From assembly GCA_030642005.1 (NCBI GenBank), contig DAOWOP010000063.1:1-13270 (forward strand): 13,270 bases of DNA. Reading direction: 5' to 3'. Source of the DNA: Planctomycetales bacterium. Its GTDB lineage: Bacteria > Planctomycetota > Phycisphaerae > SM23-33. Shown here in pieces: positions 1 to 6,942 of this stretch (position 1 is the stretch's first letter; the number at the start of each line of letters is the position of its first letter). The notes beneath the pieces are model-generated. The model was not told where the DNA came from. It did not search any database and saw only the letters and a program-made list of their open reading frames with translations. The position numbers were made by a program, and so were the translations under genes.

Positions 1-237
1 CAACTTGCCCATCGTTACCAGTTCAGGCCCGGATTTGACCAGTCGCTCGACCTCCATACGCACCTTGTGCAGATCAACGCCGATGTTCTTCAGGACGTTC
101 GCGCCGACGCCGGTGCCTTCCTTGACCAGCCCCAGAAGGACGTGCTCGGTCCCTATGTACTCGTGGCTGAACCTCTGGGCCTCCTGGTTGGCCAGGGCCA
201 TTACCTTGCGGGCGCGGTCCGTGAATCGTTCAAACAT
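1..237 (-). CDS. clpC: ClpC-type AAA+ unfoldase, N-terminal fragment
   Basis: Only the first 79 codons lie in the window; the gene runs off the left edge. The product begins MFERFTDRARKVMALANQEA, followed by a segment containing IGTEHVLLGL and KNIGVDLHKVR. This is the first half of the Clp N domain (double-helical repeat) of ClpC/ClpA-family Hsp100 proteins. In the family this domain binds substrates and adaptors, the following AAA+ rings unfold proteins, and ClpP degrades them in the cytoplasm. The ATG at 237 is chosen because the family starts MFERFT and an AGGGAG ribosome-binding site lies 9 bases upstream. A candidate promoter lies about 90 bases further upstream. The ATPase modules are outside the window, so ClpC versus another Clp N-domain protein rests on the N domain alone, but the match to ClpC is close. 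Confidence 0.93.
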   Translation of the reverse strand, partial: MFERFTDRARKVMALANQEAQRFSHEYIGTEHVLLGLVKEGTGVGANVLKNIGVDLHKVRMEVERLVKSGPELVTMGKL

Positions 238-328
238 TTACGCTTACTCCCTTACCGTCCATAGTGTTTCGACAGGGTTGCTTCGCGGCGGGAACCGTTA
301 CCCGCGGCTTTCTCCCAATCCCGTCTAT

Positions 329-357
329 ATTCTATACTTTGCCGGCGAGTCATTCAA
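329..357 (-). promoter_or_regulatory. Candidate sigma-70 promoter of clpC
   Basis: On the minus strand TTGAAT (352-357) and TAGAAT (329-334) are separated by exactly 17 bases, about 90 bases upstream of the clpC ATG. The elements match the consensus at 4 of 6 and 5 of 6 positions. I see no CIRCE inverted repeat and nothing that looks like a CtsR operator, so heat-shock control cannot be read from the sequence. The rest of 238-407 shows no gene. Confidence 0.4.
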
Positions 358-407
358 CCGGGATGCTATACAATACTTATCGTCCCGTTCACCACAACAG
401 TTCATAA

Positions 408-501
408 AGTCAGTAGTCGGTAGTCAGTAGCCGGTAGCCAGGAAAAGAAGAAAAGGATGAGCAGCAGGTATTTTCTTTTGTTTTTACTGACTACTGACTA
501 C
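408..501. repeat. Inverted short-word repeat (GTAGTCAGTAG type) at the 3' end of the response-regulator gene
   Basis: The left part (408-440) is built from GTAGTCAGT / GTAGCCGGT words. The right part (486-501) is ACTGACTACTGACTAC, the reverse complement of 413-428 with one mismatch in 16. About 57 purine-rich bases lie between the arms. The right arm overlaps the end of the response-regulator gene and contains its TAG stop (491-493). The 11-mer GTAGCCGGTAG at 427-437 recurs on the minus strand at 3597-3607. The arms could form a stem, but no clean T-tract follows on the minus strand, so I do not call a terminator. Confidence 0.75.
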
Positions 502-1924
502 TTTTTTCTTCAATAAGTCCGTATCCGCGAAGTTTCTTCCGCAGCGTGGAGCGGTGCATCTTCAATGCTTCGGCTATCCGGGCCTGGTTGCCGGCGAAGC
601 GTTTCATCGCAGCGGCCAATATCGGTTTTTCCCAGCGGGCCATCAGTTCCTCGTAGCCTTGCTCGCTCGCCGATGCCAGGACTTCGTTCAGGAGACCCCC
701 GGCCAGTTGTTCGAGCGAATCGGCATGGGGCGGGCTTGCCTCGGCGGCACGGTCACAGGTCGAAACGGTCGGCCGGCAAATTTCCTCCGGCAGGTGCTCC
801 GGCGCGATGGACCTGTCCGACGCCATCGCCGCAGCGGCGGTAATGATGTTGCGCAGTTCGCGGACGTTGCCGGGGAAGGTGTAGGCGTTCAGAATCTCCC
901 GCGCCTCATCCGTTATCCCTCTTGCGCCACAGCCGGCGAGGAAATAATCTATCAGCAGGTCGATGTCTTCATCTCGCCGGTTCAGCGGCGGCAGTTCGAT
1001 GGTAACGCCCGTGATCCTGAAGAACAGGTCCCGCCGGAACTGTCCTGCCAGCGCCGCCGCCCGCAGCGGGCGATTGGTCGCGGCGATTACCCGCACGTCC
1101 GCCCGCCTTGGCTGGGACGAGCCGACGCGGTAAAACTCCCCGTCGTCCAGGAACCGCAGCAGTCGCGCCTGGGCCTCTGGTGAAAGGTCGCCGACCTCAT
1201 CCAGCAGCAGTGTCCCGCCGGCAGCCGATTCGACCTTGCCGGCGCAGGTCCGGTCCGCGCCGGTAAAAGCGCCCTTTTCGTGCCCGAACAGTTCACTTCC
1301 AATCAACTCGCCGCTCAACAACGAGCAATTCACCGCCACGAAAGGCCCCGCCGACCGGGCTGAATATCGGTGAATCGCCCGCGCCAGAAGTTCCTTGCCC
1401 GTGCCGGTATCGCCCTGAATGAGTACCGGCATATCGGTGGCTGAAACTGTCGCAACCTGCTTGAAAATCTCCTGCATCGCCGGGCAGCGACCGATTATGG
1501 CAGAGTCCGCCACCGGCGCCGGAGCCGCGGCGGACAGTTCGACGCTGCGACGACGGTGCTCAACAGCGGCTGAAAGAACCGTCTTGAGCACCTCCATGTC
1601 CACCGGCTTGAGCAGGTACTCGAACGCGCCGCGCTGAACGGCGGTAACGGCGGTTTCCATCGTCCCGAAGGCGGTAATGACGACCACCGGCAGGTCGGGA
1701 TGGTCGGCCTTTATCTTCGGTAGGGCGTCCAGGCCGCTGAAACCCGGAAGTTGAATGTCCAGAATAACCACGTCAACATCCCCGCCGGACAGTTTTGCCA
1801 TACCGTCGTCGGCGTCGGAGGCCGTCTGCGCGCCAAGGCCCATCGACTTGGCAAGTTCCGCCAACGCCCAGCAAACGCTCGGCTCGTCGTCGATTATCAG
1901 GATGTGAGGTTTGTTTGAGTCCAT
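491..1924 (-). CDS. Sigma-54-dependent NtrC-family response regulator
   Basis: The 477-residue protein has the standard three-part NtrC layout. The receiver domain (about 7-120) has acidic residues D12-D13, phosphoacceptor D56 in VVILDIQLP and K106. The AAA+ sigma-54 interaction domain (about 142-370) has Walker A GDTGTGKE at 171-178, the sigma-54-contacting loop GAFTGA at 218-223 and Walker B LLLDEVGD near 239-246. A Fis-type helix-turn-helix (about 443-470) ends the protein. It should activate RNA polymerase-sigma-54 when phosphorylated, presumably by the kinase encoded just upstream. All key residues are present, so it looks functional. No clear ribosome-binding site precedes the ATG at 1924; the upstream gap is instead filled by an inverted repeat. 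The last residues (SSQ) and the stop codon come from the repeat at 408-501. Target genes are not evident; no convincing -24/-12 promoter was found in any gap. Confidence 0.95.
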   Translation of the reverse strand: MDSNKPHILIIDDEPSVCWALAELAKSMGLGAQTASDADDGMAKLSGGDVDVVILDIQLPGFSGLDALPKIKADHPDLPVVVITAFGTMETAVTAVQRGAFEYLLKPVDMEVLKTVLSAAVEHRRRSVELSAAAPAPVADSAIIGRCPAMQEIFKQVATVSATDMPVLIQGDTGTGKELLARAIHRYSARSAGPFVAVNCSLLSGELIGSELFGHEKGAFTGADRTCAGKVESAAGGTLLLDEVGDLSPEAQARLLRFLDDGEFYRVGSSQPRRADVRVIAATNRPLRAAALAGQFRRDLFFRITGVTIELPPLNRRDEDIDLLIDYFLAGCGARGITDEAREILNAYTFPGNVRELRNIITAAAAMASDRSIAPEHLPEEICRPTVSTCDRAAEASPPHADSLEQLAGGLLNEVLASASEQGYEELMARWEKPILAAAMKRFAGNQARIAEALKMHRSTLRKKLRGYGLIEEKSSQ

Positions 1925-1939
1925 TGGTTAAAGATTTTT

Positions 1940-2060
1940 TTAGCCGCGAACTACGCGAACTAAAAAAAGATAAAAAAATAATCGGAAAACGAAAATAAAA
2001 ACAGATTCATGTTCCTTTTGATACAAGTTTCTTTTTTTAGTTCGCGTTGTTCGCGGCTAA
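1940..2060. repeat. 30-bp inverted repeat bracketing the kinase-regulator junction
   Basis: Bases 1940-1969 and the reverse complement of 2031-2060 are identical at 29 of 30 positions. Each arm reads TTAGCCGCGAAC, one variable base, ACGCGAAC, then TAAAAAAAG. The arms enclose 61 AT-rich bases. The right arm encodes the last six residues of the histidine kinase after K467-L468 of the long reading and carries its TAA stop (2037-2039); the left arm ends 15 bases before the response-regulator ATG. In the transcript the arms could pair and affect passage from kinase to regulator. The related word TTTTTAGCCGCGAA recurs at 7902-7915. Confidence 0.8.
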
Positions 2061-3398
2061 TTTCTTTTCGCCGCCCGGCAATATTATCTCTGCAACGGCG
2101 CCGGTATCGCTATTGTACAGTTTTAATCGCCCGCCGGCCTCGGCGACTATCCGCCGGCAGATGGAAAGCCCCAATCCTGCACCGGTCGTCTTCGTGGAAA
2201 AGAACTCCTCCGCCCGGCCTTCCAGTATCTCCTTCGGAAAGCCTGGGCCGCCGTCGGTAATTTGCAGGATTACGCCGTCCGCGTCGGCCCGGCCTACCAC
2301 GCGAATGGCGGCCCCGTGGGGCGAAGCCTCGGCTGCGTTCAATAACAGGTTCAACAACAGTTGCCGACAATGGTTGCGGTCCATCCGAACCGCGGCCACG
2401 GCGCCGGACAGATTGATTTCCACGCGGATGTCCCGCTGGCGAAACTGGAATCGCAGCAGGCGGACAGTCTCATCCAGTTCACTCGCCAGGTCCACCGTCT
2501 CGACGCGCGGGGCAGCCTTGCCGGCAAGGACGAGAAGTTCATCGGTCAGCAGGCCTAATCGGTCAATCTCGCCGAGGACCAGATCGCACCCGTCGCGGGC
2601 GTCGGGCGGGGATTTTTCACGCAGCATCTGCACGGTAAGTTTCATCGCCTGGAGCGGATTGCGAACCTCGTGGGCGACGGACGAGGCGATCTTCCCGGTC
2701 GTCGCAAGGGCCTGCTGGGCGAGCAGCCGCTCCCGGCTTCGCTCCAGCCGACCCAACAAGTCATCAAACGCGCCCGAAAGTCGCTTCAGTTCATCGCCGC
2801 GACGCTTCGCCTGGCCTGCCTCGTCGGAAAAGGCTTCATCGACGGTCCGGTTGAGACGCTTTATCCGACCCACCAGCCCAAGCCCAAGGACATACATACC
2901 GACGGCCAGCAACAGGGACGTTACGCCGAGAATGACGAGGTAGCCGCGAAGTATCGTTCTCGTCGGCCCGGCTAAGGCGGTTTGGTCGGTCAGGAGGACG
3001 ATTGTTACCTTCTCGCCCGTAGCCGAAAACCTGCCGGCGGCGGAGGCATAATAGTACCGCCGACCGGCGGCGCGGAAGGGGTTGAACCGAACGGCCACTG
3101 CGACGAGATTTCCGCGAAACTCATCCCAAGGCAAATCAGCACTGCTGTGCGCCAGAAGTTCATCTTTCTCGTCCAGAACCATAATTTCCGCATTCAGCAG
3201 CGGTGCGAACCGGGCGAGCACATCATCGTTCAGCGGCGCGCCGCTGTCAGCCAGAGCCGCCGCCGAGTTGGCCAGGCGAGATTGCAATTGCGCTTCCGCC
3301 AGCCGACCCGCGGCGCGAACGCCCAGAAGCGTCCCGACGCCAAACGTTACGGCGAACACAACAATCGTCAGAATTATCAGGCGATACTTCAGCGACAT
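2037..3398 (-). CDS. Membrane sensor histidine kinase
   Basis: This is the kinase partner of the downstream response regulator. Numbered from the ATG at 3398 (453 residues), TM helix 1 is about 5-27 and an extracytoplasmic domain of about 120 residues follows, perhaps with a PAS/Cache-like fold, though I cannot assign its ligand. TM helix 2 is about 151-177, and a linker of HAMP-like position follows. The HisKA domain carries phosphoacceptor H243 in VAHEVRNPLQ. The HATPase domain has an N box (N350 and N354 in NLLLNAAEA), G1 DGGPGFP at 382-388 and G2 GAGLGLS at 406-412. A longer reading from a TTG at 3458 adds 20 residues (MRNDVIF...). I prefer the ATG because TM1 then lies at the N terminus as usual, but neither start has a good ribosome-binding site. 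The C-terminal LAANNAN and the stop are encoded by repeat DNA. Confidence 0.93.
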   Translation of the reverse strand: MSLKYRLIILTIVVFAVTFGVGTLLGVRAAGRLAEAQLQSRLANSAAALADSGAPLNDDVLARFAPLLNAEIMVLDEKDELLAHSSADLPWDEFRGNLVAVAVRFNPFRAAGRRYYYASAAGRFSATGEKVTIVLLTDQTALAGPTRTILRGYLVILGVTSLLLAVGMYVLGLGLVGRIKRLNRTVDEAFSDEAGQAKRRGDELKRLSGAFDDLLGRLERSRERLLAQQALATTGKIASSVAHEVRNPLQAMKLTVQMLREKSPPDARDGCDLVLGEIDRLGLLTDELLVLAGKAAPRVETVDLASELDETVRLLRFQFRQRDIRVEINLSGAVAAVRMDRNHCRQLLLNLLLNAAEASPHGAAIRVVGRADADGVILQITDGGPGFPKEILEGRAEEFFSTKTTGAGLGLSICRRIVAEAGGRLKLYNSDTGAVAEIILPGGEKKLAANNAN

Positions 3399-3462
3399 AA
3401 GAGAGAGTTTAGACCCCCAACGAAGACATGAAAAGATAAAGATTACGTCGTTCCGCAATCTC

Positions 3463-3536
3463 GTTTAGCCGTCGCCGGTACGGCGATGCAGTTGTACATA
3501 GGGTTTTTCTCATCGCCGTACCGGCGACGGCTAAAC
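3463..3536. repeat. Perfect 26-bp inverted repeat between the tolC-like gene and the kinase gene
   Basis: Bases 3463-3488 and 3511-3536 are exact reverse complements over 26 bp with a 22-base loop. Each arm starts with GTTTAGCCG on its outer side and contains the smaller palindrome CGCCG-GTA-CGGCG. A transcript running leftward from the tolC-like gene would form a long GC-rich hairpin here, so it could attenuate or terminate before the kinase gene. T-rich tracts lie only in the loop, so it is not a textbook terminator. Confidence 0.8.
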
Positions 3537-3558
3537 GGGTTCTTCGATGTTCCGGTCA

Positions 3559-3607
3559 TTCGGTATTCCGGTACTCCGGTACTCCGGTATTCCGGGCTAC
3601 CGGCTAC
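3559..3607. repeat. Octamer tandem repeat (TCCGGTAC type) overlapping the tolC-like stop codon
   Basis: Four consecutive octamers are seen: TTCGGTAT (3559-3566), TCCGGTAC (3567-3574), TCCGGTAC (3575-3582) and TCCGGTAT (3583-3590). They are followed by TCCGGGCTAC and CGGCTAC. The minus-strand word GTAGCCGGTAG (3597-3607) includes the TAG stop of the tolC-like gene and occurs again at 427-437. Confidence 0.8.
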
Positions 3608-5315
3608 CATCTTCGACGGCGAGTTTGATGTTTTTTTGTTGGAGTGTGGTTCCGGTGATTTGGGCCAGTCGGGCCAGTGCGGAGTTGAAATCGACGACTG
3701 TCTGGATTTCCGCCCTTTCTGCTATGGCCAGGGTCAGTTGCGACTGGAGTTTCAGGTTCAGGAATTCCGGCGTAAGCCGGCCTCGGATGCGCTCGGTGTC
3801 TTCCAGCGCCTTCAACTGGGCGCGCGAGGCAGCCACTGCCGCCCTGCGGGCCTGCACCTCCTGAAAGGCCGTCTCGATCTGCCTGATGGCATCCCTGACA
3901 CTCACCGCCACCTGGTCGGCGGTATTTTGCATTTCCGTAACCGACCGGAGACGCTCGAACTTCCGCTGCCGGAGCCTCGCACGCGCGGCGCGGTTGCCGA
4001 TGGGATACTCGAACATCAGGCCGACGCTGTGATCCAGATAATCGAAGGTGAGCGATTCTTCTCCGGCCCGGCCTCCGACGCGGTCCATACCCTGCGCGCC
4101 GATAGAGGCTGCCAGGTTCAGCACAGGCAGCGTCTCGTTTTTCGCCACGTTGACCTCTACGTCGGCTGCGGCAATGGCGAGACGCGCCTGCTCCATCAGC
4201 GGGCTGTGGCGCAGGGCGCTGACCAATTGATCGGTCGGGTCTATGCTGACCTTGCTCGTTACCGCCTTGGTGGTCGTGATGATTGCGTAGCGCCGGAGCG
4301 GGTTCATCCTCGCCGCAGCCAGTAGTCTCGCCAGCCGGTCCTGTATGTCGAAAATGGACAGCCTGACCCTGTACAGAGTTGCCCGGCGGGACTCGACGGC
4401 GGCTTCGGTCTGCTTAATCTCCACCTCCGTGGCGTCCAGTGCGCCCCGCGCCTTCACACGGTCTCGCGTTTCGATCGTCTTGGCCAGCAGGGCGTTCTGT
4501 ATTTCCAGTTCCCGCCTGGCCTGCACAAGCATCCAATAAGTCGTCTGGACCTCCGCGACGACCTGCTCGACCGTCTGGCGGAATTGTGAATTAGAAACCT
4601 TTTCACCCAATTGTGCGATTTTCAGGGCAGCCAGGTTGTAATCAGGCCAAGCGCCCCGCAGCAGCGGCTGGGTCAGTTGAAGCGAGAGCATCGATTCGTA
4701 ATTCGGGTTCAATGCCGTCAGGGCGCTGTTGTCGGATGTCCGCGTCAGGTCCCACGCCAACTCGGCCGTCCCGCCGGTAACGGTCCTCTTGCGAACACCG
4801 ACCTCCACGGGGACCGACCGGGCCTTGTAGTGCGGAAACGCCGTGGCGGTATGATGGTCGGTGCGCGTATGGCTGGCGCCGGCGAATACGACCCAGTCGA
4901 ACGCCGCTGCCGCCTGGATCATCTGCTCACGCGAAATCGCCGGAGCGAAACTGACCACGCGGATATCGAGACTGTTGGCAACCGCCAGGCGAACCGCCTC
5001 ATCCAGCGAAAGGCGGACGGCGTCTCTGTCGGTCAGTTCATCCTTGACGATTTTGAACGGCTTGGCCTCATACGCATCCGGACGGAGAAGGTCCAGTCCC
5101 TTATCGCCGGCGCGTTCCTGCGGCGAGCGGGCAAGGGCGGACTTCTGGTAGCGGGTGAGAAGGTTCTCGTCAATCTGTCCGGGTGATACACAACCGGCGC
5201 ATTGAAGCAATAACACACAAACACAAAGGGCGACAGCCCACAGACGACTATCTGCGGGTTGGGGGATTCCAGGCGCAGTTTGACGGCACTTACTGTATGT
5301 TTTAAACATCGTCAT
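3597..5315 (-). CDS. TolC-family outer-membrane efflux lipoprotein
   Basis: The 572-residue protein belongs to the outer membrane factor (OEP) family, which forms trimeric channels through the outer membrane and periplasm for efflux pumps or type I secretion. A hydrophobic N-terminal segment (about 25-38) ends in CAGC, a plausible though imperfect lipobox with C42 as the lipidated residue. About 60 linker residues follow. The first OEP repeat starts near the SLDEAVRLAVANSLDI stretch and contains LTQPLLRG. The second follows RHSPLMEQARLAI and contains the coiled-coil-rich DQVAVSVRDAIRQIETAFQE. The ATG at 5315 has a GGGAG site 11 bases upstream; an in-frame ATG two codons later is possible. No periplasmic adaptor or inner-membrane pump lies beside it in the window. 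It shares strand with the two-component pair, but about 200 bases and a strong inverted repeat separate them. Its final residues GSR and stop come from repeat DNA. Confidence 0.92.
   Translation of the reverse strand: MTMFKTYSKCRQTAPGIPQPADSRLWAVALCVCVLLLQCAGCVSPGQIDENLLTRYQKSALARSPQERAGDKGLDLLRPDAYEAKPFKIVKDELTDRDAVRLSLDEAVRLAVANSLDIRVVSFAPAISREQMIQAAAAFDWVVFAGASHTRTDHHTATAFPHYKARSVPVEVGVRKRTVTGGTAELAWDLTRTSDNSALTALNPNYESMLSLQLTQPLLRGAWPDYNLAALKIAQLGEKVSNSQFRQTVEQVVAEVQTTYWMLVQARRELEIQNALLAKTIETRDRVKARGALDATEVEIKQTEAAVESRRATLYRVRLSIFDIQDRLARLLAAARMNPLRRYAIITTTKAVTSKVSIDPTDQLVSALRHSPLMEQARLAIAAADVEVNVAKNETLPVLNLAASIGAQGMDRVGGRAGEESLTFDYLDHSVGLMFEYPIGNRAARARLRQRKFERLRSVTEMQNTADQVAVSVRDAIRQIETAFQEVQARRAAVAASRAQLKALEDTERIRGRLTPEFLNLKLQSQLTLAIAERAEIQTVVDFNSALARLAQITGTTLQQKNIKLAVEDGSR
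5280..5308 (+). promoter_or_regulatory. Weak candidate promoter for the phosphohexomutase gene
   Basis: TTGACG (5280-5285) and TAAACA (5303-5308) are 17 bases apart on the plus strand and end 75 bases before the ATG at 5384. They overlap the start of the divergent tolC-like gene. The -10 match is modest. The 68-base gap between the two divergent genes must hold at least part of both control regions. Confidence 0.25.
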
Positions 5316-5383
5316 TGCATTAATCTCCCATCAAGGCAATAATTCCAGTGTAACTAACTTCGGGACAATAGAGGCTGATTATT

Positions 5384-6766
5384 ATGTATAACCTGGGAAA
5401 AGTTTTCAAGGCTTATGATATTCGCGGCGTCTATCCGGGCGAGGTTGACGAGGATCTGGCCTGGAAGATCGGTTTTGCGGCGGGACAGTTTCTTCGCAGC
5501 CTGCTGCGGGGATACGATCGGGGCCAGGCCAGTTCCAATCGCCTGGTGGTCGGGCGGGACATGCGTCCTCACAGTCCGGGTCTCGCCGACAACCTCATCG
5601 AAGGCATTCTCGCCAGCGGGCTGGGCTGCGTGGACGTTGGAATGTGCGATACGCCGATGATCTATTTCGCCGTCAACCATCTGGGCGCTTGCGGCGGCAT
5701 ACAGGTAACGGCCTCGCACAACCCGATTGAATACAACGGGTTCAAGATTTCGGGCCTGAAGGCGCGTCCTGTCGGCGAGGACACCGGCCTGAAAGAAATC
5801 CGCCACATCGTCTCGACACTCCGGCGGACCCCGCCGGGGCAGACCGCGGTAAAGGTCGAACAGGCGAACCTCTGGAGCGACTATCGCAAACACGTGCTGC
5901 AATCGCTGAAACTCGCCCGACCGCTGAAGGTCGCCGTCGATGCCTCCAACGGAATGGCCGGCAAGATGATGCCGGAAATCTTCGACTCGGCCGACCTGGA
6001 AATCATACCGCTGAATTACGAACTCGGTGGCGGGTTCGCCCACCCGCCGAACCCGCTCATCGACGCGAACCTCAAGCAGACCTGTTCAGCCGTCAAGAAG
6101 AGCAAGGCCGATTTCGGCATCTGCTTCGACGGCGACGCTGACCGCTGCATGTTCGTCGATGAAAAAGGCGAAATTGTCCGCTGCGACCTCATCACCGCCA
6201 TGCTGGCGCACCATTTTCTCAAATTGCATCCGGCTTCGACCGTGGTGTACGACCTACGCTCTTCGCGCGTCGTAGCCGAGGAAATTTCCGCCGCCGGCGG
6301 GACGCCGCGACGGGAACGCGTCGGGCACGCATTTATGAAAAAGGCCATGGCCGACGCGCACGGCATCTTCGGCGGGGAGTTGAGCGGGCATTTCTACTTC
6401 CGAGACAACTACAACGCCGACTCCGGGGCCATCGTTTTCGCCACCGTCGCCTCGATCGTATCGTCAGGGGCTGTGCCGCTGGGCGAACTGGTCGCGCCGC
6501 TGAAACGCTACGTCCAGAGCGGAGAGATAAACTTCCGCGTCGAGGACAAGGCCGAAAAGATGAACGAACTTGCCGACAAGTTCGCCGACGGCCGGGCCGA
6601 CGGCCTCGACGGCGTAACAGTTCAGTACGACGACTGGTGGTTCAACGTCCGCCCGTCAAATACCGAGCCGCTGCTCCGCCTGAACCTCGAAGCAAAGGAC
6701 GCCGCGATGCTCAAGGACAAACTTGATGAAATCCAGGTCATCCTCGGCAAACCGGTGGAAGAGTAA
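5384..6766 (+). CDS. Phosphomannomutase/phosphoglucomutase
   Basis: The 460-residue protein is an alpha-D-phosphohexomutase of the AlgC/ManB type, close to the usual length of about 460. In the family it interconverts hexose 6-phosphate and hexose 1-phosphate in the cytoplasm, supplying mannose-1-P or glucose-1-P for nucleotide sugars. All four active-site elements are present: the phosphoserine loop TASHNP at 109-114 with S111, the metal-binding DGDADR at 249-254, the sugar-binding GGELSGH at 330-336, and the phosphate-binding RPSNTEP at 423-429. The N terminus FKAYDIRG is typical. The ATG at 5384 has GAGG 9 bases upstream. Which hexose is preferred cannot be read from sequence; AlgC-type enzymes often accept both. 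It precedes a sugar transferase on the same strand, but 176 bases of repeat DNA separate them, so co-transcription is uncertain. Confidence 0.93.
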   Translation: MYNLGKVFKAYDIRGVYPGEVDEDLAWKIGFAAGQFLRSLLRGYDRGQASSNRLVVGRDMRPHSPGLADNLIEGILASGLGCVDVGMCDTPMIYFAVNHLGACGGIQVTASHNPIEYNGFKISGLKARPVGEDTGLKEIRHIVSTLRRTPPGQTAVKVEQANLWSDYRKHVLQSLKLARPLKVAVDASNGMAGKMMPEIFDSADLEIIPLNYELGGGFAHPPNPLIDANLKQTCSAVKKSKADFGICFDGDADRCMFVDEKGEIVRCDLITAMLAHHFLKLHPASTVVYDLRSSRVVAEEISAAGGTPRRERVGHAFMKKAMADAHGIFGGELSGHFYFRDNYNADSGAIVFATVASIVSSGAVPLGELVAPLKRYVQSGEINFRVEDKAEKMNELADKFADGRADGLDGVTVQYDDWWFNVRPSNTEPLLRLNLEAKDAAMLKDKLDEIQVILGKPVEE

Positions 6767-6890
6767 ATGCCCAATGACCAATGACCATTCAATACCCAAT
6801 GACGAATGACGAAAGGTCGTTAGGCATTTGACATTGGGAATTCGTCATTGATTGGGCATTGGTCATTGGAAAATTCGTCATTGATTGGTC
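6767..6890. repeat. Block of CCAATGAC words in direct and inverted orientation
   Basis: Most of the gap between the mutase and glycosyltransferase genes consists of variants of CCAATGAC/GTCATTGG. The 13-mer CCAATGACCAATG at 6771-6783 is perfectly inverted at 6857-6869. The 17-mer AATTCGTCATTGATTGG occurs directly at 6839-6855 and 6872-6888. The block starts at the base after the mutase stop codon. It could fold into a large imperfect stem. No gene is seen in it. Confidence 0.8.
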
Positions 6891-6942
6891 ATCATGACGT
6901 CTGCATATAGACACAACGGCGTCAAATGTATGGAGATAGCGA

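Noticed and set aside
554..1183. Long plus-strand open frame opposite the response regulator
   Set aside because: It is the antisense shadow of a gene with complete family motifs and its translation shows no recognisable domain.
2047..2943. Plus-strand open frame of 298 codons opposite the kinase
   Set aside because: Its Ser/Arg-rich composition is typical of an antisense frame in GC-rich DNA; the kinase on the other strand is certain.
5354..6043. Minus-strand open frame opposite the phosphohexomutase
   Set aside because: Shadow frame; the plus-strand mutase has all four catalytic motifs.
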